A DNA stretch of 64,000 nucleotides from Acidimicrobiaceae bacterium (lineage in GTDB: Bacteria; Actinomycetota; Acidimicrobiia; Acidimicrobiales; RAAP-2): contig PMOQ01000106.1 of assembly GCA_003161255.1 (NCBI GenBank), forward strand, positions 7,897 to 71,896, given 5' to 3'. A program made the position numbers and the translations under genes. Shown here piece after piece: positions 1 through 9,030 of the stretch (positions within the stretch are counted from its first letter, which is position 1; each line of letters starts with the position of its first letter). The notes under the pieces were generated by a model that did not search any database, was not told the DNA's origin, and was given only the letters and a program-made list of their open reading frames with translations.

Positions 1-1
1 C

Positions 2-106
2 CCCGCGACGCTCGGGGACCGGCTGACCCGGGCCGGCTTGGCGGGGGTGGAGGTCGAGACCAACGACTTCGGCTTGCGCTTCCGGGGCTGGCGGCCCAAG
101 AGTTGA
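2..106 (+). CDS. C-terminus of a truncated CDS, possibly SAM-dependent methyltransferase
   Basis: Open frame from window edge ending ...GVEVETNDFGLRFRGWRPKS*; methyltransferase-like tail only, weak. Confidence 0.4.
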   Translation, partial: PATLGDRLTRAGLAGVEVETNDFGLRFRGWRPKS

Positions 107-149
107 CCCGTCCCGGCGTGGCCCGAACGCCGAATGAAAGGAGAGCGAG

Positions 150-1568
150 ATGGCCGAGGTCCTGGTAGTCGGGGGTGGCGTCGTCGGGATGGGCCTTTCC
201 ATGTTGCTCGCCCGCGACGACCACCAGGTCACGATCCTCGAACGGGACAGCCAACCGCCGCCCGGGTCACCCGAAGAGGCATGGGCCAGCTGGGATCGAA
301 CAGGGGTCAACCAGTTCCGCCTGGCCCATCTCTTCCTCTCCCGGTACCGCGAGATCGTCGAGGCCGAGCTCCCCGACGTTGCCGCGGCGCTGGTCCGCGA
401 CGGCGCGGTGCGATTCAACCCGATCGCCGACGCGCCCGACTTCGTTACCGGTGGGCATCGCGACGGCGACGAGCGTTACTCGATGTTGTCGGGCCGCCGC
501 GCCGTGGTCGAGCGGACGGTGGCCTCGGTCGCCGACGAAACGGCGGGTCTGGCGGTGCGACGCGGCGTGGTCGTCGAAGGCCTGCTCACCGGCCGGGAGG
601 CGATCGACGGCGTGCCCCACGTCTCGGGGGTGCGCACGACAGCGGGTGAGGAGCTCCGGGCCGACCTGGTCATCGACTGCAGCGGCCGCCGCTCGGCTCT
701 CCCGACCTGGCTGGAGGCGATCGGCGCCCGTCGGCCCGATGAAGAGGTTGACGACAGCGGTTTCATCTATCTCGGTCGGCACTTTCGCTCGCGCGACGGC
801 AACCTGCCCGTTGCCCTCGGCCCGGGGTTGCAGGAGTACGGGTCGATCTCGTCGTTGAACCTCCCGGCCGACAACGGCACCTGGTCGGTCACCCTCATCG
901 CCCGCTCCGGCGACCGGCCCATCCTCGGCCTGCGGGACACCGAGCGTTGGACCGAGGTCGTGCGGTCGCTCCCGACGGTGGCCCACTGGATCGACGCCGA
1001 CCCCATCGAGGATCGGGTGGTCAGCATCACCAAGATCGAGGACCGTCACCGCGATCTCAGGCCCGGCGACACGCCGGTCGTGACCGGGTTGCTCGCGGCT
1101 GCAGACGCCTGGGCCTGCACCAATCCCTCGGTCGGGCGCGGCGCGTCGATCGGGATGCTCCACTCGCTGGCCCTGCGCGACACGCTGCGCGAGGTCGGGC
1201 CGGATCGACCCGCCGAGCTCTCAGAGGCCTTCGGTGTCGCCACCGCGGCCACCGTCGAGCCCTGGTTCCAGGCGACGCTCGCCTTCGACCGCCACCGCCT
1301 GGCCGAGATGGCCGCCATCGCCGCCGGCACGACGTACGAGCCCGAGGACCCCGCGTTCGCGATCACCAAGGCGATGAGTGCTGCGAGCGGGAAGGATCCC
1401 GACGTCCTGCGCGGGTTCGTCGACATCGCCTCGGTGTTGGAGCTACCCGAGAACGTGCTGGCCCGTCCCGGCCTGCTCGAGCGGGTCATCGAGCTCGGCG
1501 CGGGTTGGCGCGACGAGCCGCCGATCGGGCCGAGCAGGGACGAGCTGGTCGCCATGGCCACCGCTTGA
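150..1568 (+). CDS. FAD-dependent oxidoreductase/monooxygenase
   Basis: N-terminal VLVVGGGVVGMGLSMLLARDDHQVTILER Rossmann dinucleotide-binding motif; full-length ORF with upstream GGAGAG. Confidence 0.85.
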   Translation: MAEVLVVGGGVVGMGLSMLLARDDHQVTILERDSQPPPGSPEEAWASWDRTGVNQFRLAHLFLSRYREIVEAELPDVAAALVRDGAVRFNPIADAPDFVTGGHRDGDERYSMLSGRRAVVERTVASVADETAGLAVRRGVVVEGLLTGREAIDGVPHVSGVRTTAGEELRADLVIDCSGRRSALPTWLEAIGARRPDEEVDDSGFIYLGRHFRSRDGNLPVALGPGLQEYGSISSLNLPADNGTWSVTLIARSGDRPILGLRDTERWTEVVRSLPTVAHWIDADPIEDRVVSITKIEDRHRDLRPGDTPVVTGLLAAADAWACTNPSVGRGASIGMLHSLALRDTLREVGPDRPAELSEAFGVATAATVEPWFQATLAFDRHRLAEMAAIAAGTTYEPEDPAFAITKAMSAASGKDPDVLRGFVDIASVLELPENVLARPGLLERVIELGAGWRDEPPIGPSRDELVAMATA

Positions 1569-1596
1569 GCGTGGTGGCCCGAGAACGGAGACGAAC

Positions 1597-2409
1597 GTGC
1601 GTGTCGACAACGGTGGGGTAGGGATCGAGTACGAGGTCACCGGCGAGGGCCGGCCGGTGGTGCTCATCCACGGCTTCCCCGACTCGGGGAAGTTGTGGCG
1701 CCATCAGGTGAGCGCGTTGGCCGACGCCGGCTTCAAGGTGATCGTCCCGGACATGCGCGGCTACGGGGCCTCGGACAAACCGACCGACATCGAGCAGTAC
1801 AACATCTTGTATCTGGTGGCCGACGTCGGCGCCGTGCTCGACGACGCCGGGGTGGACCGGGCCCACGTGGTCGGCCACGACTGGGGCGCCGCGGTCGCGT
1901 GGGTGCTGGCGGCCGTCGCCCCCGAGCGGGTCGACCATCTCGCCGTGCTGTCGGTTGGCCACCCGACCACCTTTCGCTCCGACGGCCTCGAGCAGCACGA
2001 GAAGTCGTGGTACATGCTCCTGTTCCAGTTCGAGGGCATCGCCGAGCGCTGGCTGTCCGAAAACGGCTGGGCCAACTTCAAGGAGTGGGGGCACTATCCC
2101 GACGCCGACGGGATCATCGCCGATCTCGAGGCCGACGGCTCGCTGACCCCGGGTCTCAACTGGTACCGGGCCAACGTCCCGGCCTCGTCCTACGTCGAAG
2201 AGCCGGTCGCCCTCCCGCCGGTCCAGGCCCCGACGATGGGGGTGTGGAGCAGCGGGGACCCCGCCTTGACCGAGGGGCAGATGACCCGGTCGGCGACCCA
2301 GGTCGCGGGAACATGGCGGTATGAGCGCCTCGAGGGTCCCGGACACTGGATGCAGTTGGAGGCGCCCGACGAGGTCAACCGGCTGCTCAAGAACTTCCTG
2401 CCCAACTAG
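1597..2409 (+). CDS. alpha/beta hydrolase (epoxide hydrolase-like)
   Basis: VVLIHGFPDSGKLW, GHDWGAAVAW nucleophile elbow, C-terminal GPGHWMQLEAPDEV; GTG start preferred over the longer ORF from 1378. Confidence 0.88.
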   Translation: MRVDNGGVGIEYEVTGEGRPVVLIHGFPDSGKLWRHQVSALADAGFKVIVPDMRGYGASDKPTDIEQYNILYLVADVGAVLDDAGVDRAHVVGHDWGAAVAWVLAAVAPERVDHLAVLSVGHPTTFRSDGLEQHEKSWYMLLFQFEGIAERWLSENGWANFKEWGHYPDADGIIADLEADGSLTPGLNWYRANVPASSYVEEPVALPPVQAPTMGVWSSGDPALTEGQMTRSATQVAGTWRYERLEGPGHWMQLEAPDEVNRLLKNFLPN

Positions 2410-2433
2410 GCGCGCCGCGATCACCCGGTTCGT

Positions 2434-2516
2434 GCGGGCGAGAGGAGTCGAACCTCCATCCCCATGAGGGGACCGGGACCTAAACCCGGCGCGTCTACCA
2501 GTTCCGCCACACCCGC
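2434..2516 (-). tRNA. tRNA-Leu (UAG)
   Basis: Reverse complement GCGGGTGTGGCGGAACTGG...CCGGGTTTAGGTCCCGG...GGTTCGACTCCTCTCGCCCGC; 7-bp acceptor, long variable arm, anticodon TAG. Confidence 0.95.
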
Positions 2517-2629
2517 CAGCACCCGAGGGCGCGGGCAGATTCTATGGGGGCACCGTCGGTATGACCGTGACGACCGCGGGCCGTGGCACCGGGGATGGGA
2601 CTTCGAGCACATCGCGGCCGGGTAGCCTC

Positions 2630-3247
2630 ATGCGCATGCCCAACCACCCGGTTCAGCCCCTTCTGGCTGCCGCGGGTCCGTCTTTCGACCCCGGCTCGGA
2701 GATCTTCCAGCGGCTCTTGAAGGAACGCATCATCTTCCTCGGGAGCACGGTCGACCAGGCCATGGCCAACTCGATCTGTGCCCAGCTCATCCTCTTGGAG
2801 GCCGAGGACCACGAGCGCGACATCTCGATCTACATCAACTCGCCCGGGGGATCGGTCACCGACGGCCTGGCCATCTACGACACCATGCAGTACGTGCGCT
2901 GCGACGTCGCCACGATCTGCCTCGGCCTCGCCGCTTCGATGGGCCAGTTCCTCCTCTGTGCCGGCGCCCACGGCAAGCGCTTTGCGCTGCCGCACTCCCG
3001 GATCCTCATGCACCAGCCCTCGGGGTCGATGCAGGGCCAGGCGGCCGACATCGCCATCCAGGCCGAGCAGATCGTCTACCTGAAGCGGATGATGGCCGAG
3101 CGGATCTCCCAGCACACCGGACAGCCGATCGAGCGGATCGAGGCCGACTCGGACCGCGATCGCTGGTTCACCGCCGAAGAGGCGCGCGACTACGGGTTCA
3201 TCGATCAGGTGATCGATCGGTCTCCCACCACGGTCGGCGGTACCTGA
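2630..3247 (+). CDS. clpP: ATP-dependent Clp protease proteolytic subunit
   Basis: [34 protein letters not shown] with catalytic Ser/His and downstream Asp; [20 protein letters not shown]. Confidence 0.95.
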   Translation: MRMPNHPVQPLLAAAGPSFDPGSEIFQRLLKERIIFLGSTVDQAMANSICAQLILLEAEDHERDISIYINSPGGSVTDGLAIYDTMQYVRCDVATICLGLAASMGQFLLCAGAHGKRFALPHSRILMHQPSGSMQGQAADIAIQAEQIVYLKRMMAERISQHTGQPIERIEADSDRDRWFTAEEARDYGFIDQVIDRSPTTVGGT

Positions 3248-3249
3248 GG

Positions 3250-4206
3250 GTGGCGCTCGAGGCTCCGGCCGCGAGCGGAGTTGCCGGGCGAGCCAAAGCC
3301 ACGCGTGTCGTCGCTTCGCACATCAGCGTGCCGAGGCGGGTCGCCGAGATCTGGAGGTCCCGCCAACTCCTGATCAACCTGGTCTCGACCGAGATCCGCG
3401 TGAAGTACAAGAACTCAATCCTCGGCCTCGTGTGGTCGCTGCTCGCGCCCGCCATGGCGCTGTTGGTCTATGCGATCGTGTTCGGCGTCGCGTTAAAGAA
3501 CGGCTACCCCGAGTTCGTGATCCTGCTGTTCTCGGGCCTGCTGGCCTGGAACCTCTTCCAGACCTCGGTGCTGGCGGCCACGGGAGCCATCGTCAACAAC
3601 GCCGGGCTGGTCAAGAAGGTGTCGTTCCCGAGGGAGATCCTGGCCCTGGCGTCGGTCGGCTCCGCATCGGTCTTCTTCTTCTTCCAGGCTTGCGTCATGG
3701 TCATCTTCCTGGTGGCCCTGCACTGGCGGCCCGCCTTCGGCGAGCTGTGGCTCATCCCGGTGGCGCTGGTGCCGCTGCTCGTCTTGTGCTCGGCCATGGC
3801 CATTTTCCTGTCCGCGGTCAACGTGTACCTCCGTGACATCCAGCACCTGACCGAGGTGGTGGTCGGCTCCGCGTGGTTCTGGGCCTGCCCGATCGTCTAC
3901 TCGTTCGCGCACATCGTCGAGCCCAAGCTCAGCACCCACCACATCTTGGGCATCCCGCTCATCTGGATCTACTTCTTGAACCCGATGGTGCCGATCGTGC
4001 TCACCTTCGAGCGGGTGCTGTACGCGAAGACCGGCCTCGTGCCCCTCACGACGGCCGGCCACACCCCGACCCAGCTTCTGCCCACCTGGGGGTCGATGAC
4101 CTACGTGGAGCTGGACGCGATCGTGCTCGGGGTCTCGCTGATCTTCCTCTACGTTGCCATGGTGGTGTTCGGTCGGCTGGCCGGGAACTTCGCCGAGGAG
4201 CTGTAG
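3250..4206 (+). CDS. ABC-2 type polysaccharide/O-antigen export permease (Wzm-like)
   Basis: Multi-TM; EIRVKYKNSILGLVWSLLAPAMALLVYAIVFG typical of ABC-2 polyol phosphate exporters; followed directly by Wzt-like ATPase. Confidence 0.88.
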   Translation: MALEAPAASGVAGRAKATRVVASHISVPRRVAEIWRSRQLLINLVSTEIRVKYKNSILGLVWSLLAPAMALLVYAIVFGVALKNGYPEFVILLFSGLLAWNLFQTSVLAATGAIVNNAGLVKKVSFPREILALASVGSASVFFFFQACVMVIFLVALHWRPAFGELWLIPVALVPLLVLCSAMAIFLSAVNVYLRDIQHLTEVVVGSAWFWACPIVYSFAHIVEPKLSTHHILGIPLIWIYFLNPMVPIVLTFERVLYAKTGLVPLTTAGHTPTQLLPTWGSMTYVELDAIVLGVSLIFLYVAMVVFGRLAGNFAEEL

Positions 4207-5448
4207 GTGGGCAACATCGCCGTCGAGATCCAGGACGTTTCCAAGCGCTTCCGCCTCTACCACCAGAAGTACACGTCGCTGAAGGAGCGGGTGATCCACG
4301 CGGGCCGGACCCCGTATACCGAGCTGTGGGCCCTGCGCGACGTCGGCTTCGAGGTGGAGGAGGGCCAGACGGTTGGCATCCTCGGCCGGAACGGCTCGGG
4401 CAAGTCCACCCTGCTCAAATGCGTGTGCGGCGTGCTCCAGCCGACGGAGGGCCAGGTCGTGGTCCGGGGCAAGCTGGCCGGCCTGCTCGAGTTGGGTGCC
4501 GGCTTCCAGCCCGACCTCACCGGGCGCCAGAACATCTATCTCAACGGGTCGCTCCTCGGCCTGGCCAAGAGCGACATCGACAAGGTCTTCGACGACGTCG
4601 TGGCCTTCGCCGAGCTCGATCAGTTCATCGACAACCAGGTGAAGTTCTACTCGTCGGGCATGTACGTCCGGCTCGGGTTCGCCGTCGCAGTCAATGTCGA
4701 CCCCGATGTGCTCGTGATCGACGAGGTCCTGGCCGTCGGTGACGAACGCTTCCAACGCAAGTGCCTCGACCGGTTGAAGGAGTTCCAGAACCAGGGCCGG
4801 ACCATCATCTTCGTCTCCCACTCACCCGACCAGGTCCGCGCGATCTGCGACCAGGCGGTCGTGTTGAGCGACGGCCGCATGGTCGGCCACGGCGCGCCCG
4901 GGGAGGCGGTCCGCATCTTCCGTGAGCACCTGCTCGAGGCCGGCGACATCCTCGCCCTCGGGCACGGGGACGACGAGGCCGCGCCGGCCGACGAGGTCGG
5001 ACCGATCGCCGTGTCCACGACCGACAGCTCGCACCCGATCCGGATCACGGAGGTGACGGTGGAGCACCCGGGCACGGGCGAGCGGCCGTATCTCATCACC
5101 GGCGAGCGGCTCACCATCTCGCTGCAGTACTCGGCGGCCTCGATCACGACGGCATCGTTCGTCGTCGAGATCCGCGACGACCTGTCCAAGGTGCTGCTCC
5201 GCACGGAGTCGGGCGACCTCGGGGCGCCGCTCGAGATCGCGTCGGGGACCGGCACGGTCTCGTTCCAATGGGCTACCTTCCCGTTCCTCGACGGCGTCTA
5301 CCACGTGTCGGCAGGCGTGGAGCACCGGGCGGGGGGCCGGCTCTATGACTGGAAGGAGTCGGCGGCGAAGCTCGAGGTCATGAACCCGACCAAGAACGTC
5401 GGGCTGATCAACCTCCCCGTCGCCGTCACCCTCGTTCCGGACCGGTGA
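4207..5448 (+). CDS. ABC transporter ATP-binding protein, Wzt-like with C-terminal carbohydrate-binding-type domain
   Basis: Walker A GRNGSGKSTLLK, signature YSSGMYVRLGFAVA, Walker B DVLVIDEVLAVGD; about 150-residue Wzt_C-like tail. Confidence 0.9.
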   Translation: MGNIAVEIQDVSKRFRLYHQKYTSLKERVIHAGRTPYTELWALRDVGFEVEEGQTVGILGRNGSGKSTLLKCVCGVLQPTEGQVVVRGKLAGLLELGAGFQPDLTGRQNIYLNGSLLGLAKSDIDKVFDDVVAFAELDQFIDNQVKFYSSGMYVRLGFAVAVNVDPDVLVIDEVLAVGDERFQRKCLDRLKEFQNQGRTIIFVSHSPDQVRAICDQAVVLSDGRMVGHGAPGEAVRIFREHLLEAGDILALGHGDDEAAPADEVGPIAVSTTDSSHPIRITEVTVEHPGTGERPYLITGERLTISLQYSAASITTASFVVEIRDDLSKVLLRTESGDLGAPLEIASGTGTVSFQWATFPFLDGVYHVSAGVEHRAGGRLYDWKESAAKLEVMNPTKNVGLINLPVAVTLVPDR

Positions 5449-6482
5449 GCGGCCGAGGCCCCGAAGCGGCAGACGCCGCAGAGCAGGGCGCGGAGGATGT
5501 CGCGGTCGCCCACGACTACCTGGCCAAGGTGATGGGCGAGATCGACGAGGAGGTCGTGCGGCGGCGACGTTCGGGTGACCTTCCGCTCCGCGTCGAGCGA
5601 GAGCTCGACGAGTTGTTCTTGAGGTACTCGCCGATGGCCGGGCCCGACGGGAGCCTCGAAGAGGCGCTCGGCGTCGTCGAGGCGTCGAGCTTCATCGATC
5701 CGGTGGTCCCGGTCGACTCGTCCAAGCCCGGCGGCGCGCTGGTCAAGCAGTCGATCCGGCGGGCCAGCCTCTGGTACATGGGTTGGGTCGTCCACCAGAT
5801 CAACCAGTTCGCGACGGCGACCAGCCGCACGCTCCGGGTCCTCGACGACCGGGTCCGGGCCCTCCAGGTCGAGTTCGACGCCCAGCGGGTGCGGGCAGCG
5901 CCGGTGCTCGAGACGCAGTGGGCCCACGGCCCGGGGGCGTGGTGGGTCGACCGGGTGCTCGAATCCTTGGCCGGCCAGCCCGGCCGCATCCTGCACGCCG
6001 CGGCCGGCGACGGCTGGCTGGTCCGTCGAATGGCCGCGGCGGACCTCGACGCGTACGGGGTCGACCCGCGCGAGGCCCGGATCGACCGGGCCGAGGTCGA
6101 GGGCCTCGACGTGCGCGAGGAGCCGGTGCTCGACCACCTGAGGGCAGTGGCCCCGGAGGGTCTGGGCGGCCTGGTGCTCACCGGCGTGGTCGACGGCATG
6201 ACGGCCGCCGAACGCGACGCGGTTGTCGAGCTGGCCGGCCACACGGTCGCCTCGTCCGGGCGCCTCATCATCCACTCGCTGTCCGAGCTCGGCTGGAGAT
6301 CCGACGACGCGCCCCTCGAGGCGGACCTCGCGTCGGGCCGGCCGCTGCGCTCCCGGACCTGGGCGACGCTGCTCGGGCAGGCCGGGTTCGACGTCGATGT
6401 CATCGACGGGCCGGACGCACTGGACTATCTCGTGATAGCGGTGTCCGACCGGGGTCGGGAGGACGCCCGCTCCACCCGATGA
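5445..6482 (+). CDS. methyltransferase-like protein in polysaccharide cluster
   Basis: Overlaps end of Wzt gene by 4 nt; ILHAAAGDGWLVRRMAAADLDAYGVDP resembles SAM motif I/II but diverged. Confidence 0.6.
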   Translation: MSGRGPEAADAAEQGAEDVAVAHDYLAKVMGEIDEEVVRRRRSGDLPLRVERELDELFLRYSPMAGPDGSLEEALGVVEASSFIDPVVPVDSSKPGGALVKQSIRRASLWYMGWVVHQINQFATATSRTLRVLDDRVRALQVEFDAQRVRAAPVLETQWAHGPGAWWVDRVLESLAGQPGRILHAAAGDGWLVRRMAAADLDAYGVDPREARIDRAEVEGLDVREEPVLDHLRAVAPEGLGGLVLTGVVDGMTAAERDAVVELAGHTVASSGRLIIHSLSELGWRSDDAPLEADLASGRPLRSRTWATLLGQAGFDVDVIDGPDALDYLVIAVSDRGREDARSTR

Positions 6483-7672
6483 AGGTCGTCTTCGTCACGC
6501 CCCGCTACGGCCCCGAGATCATGGGGGGCGCCGAGTCGGCGTCCCGGTTGCTGGCCGAGCACCTGGCAGCAGAGCCCGGGTTCGAGGTGGCCGCCTACTC
6601 CACCTGCGCGCTCGACGACCGGGCCTGGGAGAACGACCTGGCACCCGGGGAGACCGACATGAACGGGGTCACCCTCACCCGCTTCCCGGTGGCGAGAGAG
6701 CGCCCGAAGGAGTTCTTCGGGTTCGACGGCAAGCTGCGCCGTTCACCACGCCATGTCACCTGGGACCAGTCCACGCACTGGCTCGACCTCAACGGGCCCG
6801 ACGTGCCCGAGCTCATCGACGCTCTCCGACACGGCGTCGCCGACGTCGCCGTGTTCTCGCCGTACCTGTTCCTATCGACGGTGGCCGGCATCCGCTCGGC
6901 CCGGATGCCGACGGTCCTGCACCCGGCGGCCCATGACGAGCCGGCGCTGTACTTCCCGGCCATCGGGGACGCCTTCGCGCGGTCCGACGCGCTGTGCTAC
7001 TACACCGCCGCCGAGCGGCGGCTGGTCCAGCGCATCTACCCGGTCGCGGAGAAGGCCCAGATCGTCCTCGGGATCGGGCTCGGCGACCCCGTCGAGGGCG
7101 GCCGGAGGGGTGGCGACCTGCTCGGGCTCGGCGACCGCCCGTACCTGATTTGCGTGGGCCGCGTCGACGACCGCAAGGGCTCGGCCATGCTCGACACGTT
7201 CTTCCGGCGCTACAAGGAGCACCGACCCGGCCCGCTCGCGCTGGCGCTGGTCGGCCGGGTGCGCTCGACCATCGAAGCGCATCCCGACATCGTCGTGACC
7301 GGCGAGGTCGACGAGCCGACCAAGTGGGACCTGTTGCGCGATGCGACGGCGGCGGTGTCGCCGTCGGCGATGGAGTCGTTCTCGCTCGCCATCATGGAGG
7401 CCTGGGAGCAGGCCGTGCCGGTGGTGGTGAACGCGCGGTGCGAGGCCACCCGCGACCACTGCGCGCATTCGGGTGGCGGCCTGTGGTTCGGCTCGTACCG
7501 CCAGTTCGAGGTGGTGATCGACCGGCTCAACGCGGACGCCGAGCTTCGCCGCCGCCTCGGAGCGAGCGGCCGCGCCTACGCGCAGGAGCACTACCAGTGG
7601 CCGGCGCTGACGGCCCGCTACGCGCGGTTCTTGGAGTCGGTGGTCGAGCGCGGGGCGTCGGCCCGGGTCTGA
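6479..7672 (+). CDS. glycosyltransferase (GT4-like)
   Basis: MKVVFVTPRYGPEIMGGAESASRLLAEHL start; C-terminal SPSAMESFSLAIMEAWEQAVPVVVNARCEATRDHC; ATGA overlap with upstream gene. Confidence 0.85.
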   Translation: MKVVFVTPRYGPEIMGGAESASRLLAEHLAAEPGFEVAAYSTCALDDRAWENDLAPGETDMNGVTLTRFPVARERPKEFFGFDGKLRRSPRHVTWDQSTHWLDLNGPDVPELIDALRHGVADVAVFSPYLFLSTVAGIRSARMPTVLHPAAHDEPALYFPAIGDAFARSDALCYYTAAERRLVQRIYPVAEKAQIVLGIGLGDPVEGGRRGGDLLGLGDRPYLICVGRVDDRKGSAMLDTFFRRYKEHRPGPLALALVGRVRSTIEAHPDIVVTGEVDEPTKWDLLRDATAAVSPSAMESFSLAIMEAWEQAVPVVVNARCEATRDHCAHSGGGLWFGSYRQFEVVIDRLNADAELRRRLGASGRAYAQEHYQWPALTARYARFLESVVERGASARV

Positions 7673-7681
7673 GCCCGGGGC

Positions 7682-8758
7682 TCAGGCGGCGGTGGCCGTC
7701 TTGAGCAGCTCGACGAAGCGGGCCTTGGATCGCCCGAGGTCGAAGTCGGTGACCCGGCGGGCCGCCGCCTCGGCCAGAGCGCACCGGAGGTCCTCGTCGG
7801 AGAGCACCCGGGCCAGCGCGGCGGCGAAGCGGAGCGGCTCCTTGGACGTGAGCACGATGCCGGCGTCGCCGACGGTCTCGGGCACCGCCGCGGCGCCGAA
7901 GGCGACGACCGGGACGCCATGGCCCATGGCCTCGACCACCGGGACGCAGAAGCCCTCGTGGTCAGATGCGCTGACATAGGCGTCGGCCGCCTCGAAGTAG
8001 GCCTCCAGGCCGGCCGGTTCGAGCGACCCCACCAGCTCGACCGCATCGGTGAGCTCGAGCCGCCCGATGAAGGACTCGAGGGCGGGCCCGTATCGCTCGC
8101 CGAGCGGGGAGCCGACCAGATGCAACCGGGCCAGGGGGTCGTAGAGGCGCCGGTAGACGGCCAGCATCTTCACCAGGTCGTGGGGGGCCTTGTGGGGCGA
8201 GATCTTCCCGACGTAGAGCAGGTCGGCACCGCCGCCCGACTTGGCCTCGGCCAGCCGCCGCGCGATGGCCCTGTCGGGCTCGGCCCCGGTCGAGGTCATG
8301 TCGACGAGCAGGGGCACGACGGCGGTGCCCTTGTAGCCCGCCTCGATCAGCTCGGACTCGTTGAACGCGGAGTCGGCGACGGCGAACCGGCTCTCGGGGG
8401 CCAGCCGCCCGAGCTGGGCCCGGCCCAGCGCGACCTCGTAGGTGACCTCGTTGGCCCACCCGTCGATCAGCTCGGCGGGCGTGATGTTGTGGTAGTTGAC
8501 CAGCTTCGGTTCGGTCCGAGCCGCCACGATGTCGAACACGTCGCTCCCGATGGAGGCGTGGTAGAGCAGCCACCGATCCTTGCCGGTCCGGCCGAGCTCG
8601 GTGATGGGCCGGCCCCGGCCCGCCACGTCGGGCGTGCAGTTCCCGTAGTAGATGTCCGAGTCGAACCCGGCCGCGCGCAGCGCGTCGGTGAGGGCGAGGG
8701 TGTGCACGCCGATCGCATCGCGGCTGGCCAGGGATGGGAGAACCTGGTCGATGCGCAC
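7682..8758 (-). CDS. glycosyltransferase group 1 (GT4-like)
   Basis: LLYVGKISPHKAPHDLVKML..., ADAYVSASDHEGFCVPVVEAMGHGVPVVAFGAAAVPETVGDAGI; GTG start chosen within the longer ORF. Confidence 0.88.
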   Translation of the reverse strand: MRIDQVLPSLASRDAIGVHTLALTDALRAAGFDSDIYYGNCTPDVAGRGRPITELGRTGKDRWLLYHASIGSDVFDIVAARTEPKLVNYHNITPAELIDGWANEVTYEVALGRAQLGRLAPESRFAVADSAFNESELIEAGYKGTAVVPLLVDMTSTGAEPDRAIARRLAEAKSGGGADLLYVGKISPHKAPHDLVKMLAVYRRLYDPLARLHLVGSPLGERYGPALESFIGRLELTDAVELVGSLEPAGLEAYFEAADAYVSASDHEGFCVPVVEAMGHGVPVVAFGAAAVPETVGDAGIVLTSKEPLRFAAALARVLSDEDLRCALAEAAARRVTDFDLGRSKARFVELLKTATAA

Positions 8759-8790
8759 GGCGGGAGTGTACTTTCGGGCCCCTCCGGCCC

Positions 8791-8838
8791 CAGCCTTCAC
8801 ACGTCTGAGGTGGCAGGTTCGAATTCTGTAGCGCCCAC
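8791..8838 (+). other. 3' fragment of a tRNA-Val(CAC)-like gene (anticodon arm, T arm, acceptor 3' strand), no 5' half
   Basis: CAGCC-TTCACAC-GTCTG anticodon arm, GCAGG-TTCGAAT-TCTGT T arm, AGCGCCCAC acceptor end; no D arm or 5' acceptor upstream. Confidence 0.7.
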
Positions 8839-8851
8839 TTTGTGGGCTTTT
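8833..8851 (+). terminator. intrinsic terminator of the tRNA fragment
   Basis: GCCCAC-TTT-GTGGGC followed by TTTT, overlapping the tRNA 3' end. Confidence 0.6.
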
Positions 8852-9030
8852 CCCAGCTTTTCCCAGGTAGAGGTGAGAGGGGGAAACGCAGGACGGCAAC
8901 GCCAAAAGCGGGGACTCGGGGAGCGGAGGGCACAGAGCGGGGCGGCGACACTGGGGGCCAGCGGCGACGTCCTGGCCCGACGGCCCCGGCCCGCGATCGG
9001 GATCCGTCGTGGTGTCTGGTGCGGGCGCGG

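Noticed and set aside
3493-4821. 442-aa ORF on the - strand opposite the Wzm/Wzt genes
   Set aside because: His/Asp/Glu/Arg-rich shadow ORF antisense to well-supported ABC transporter genes.
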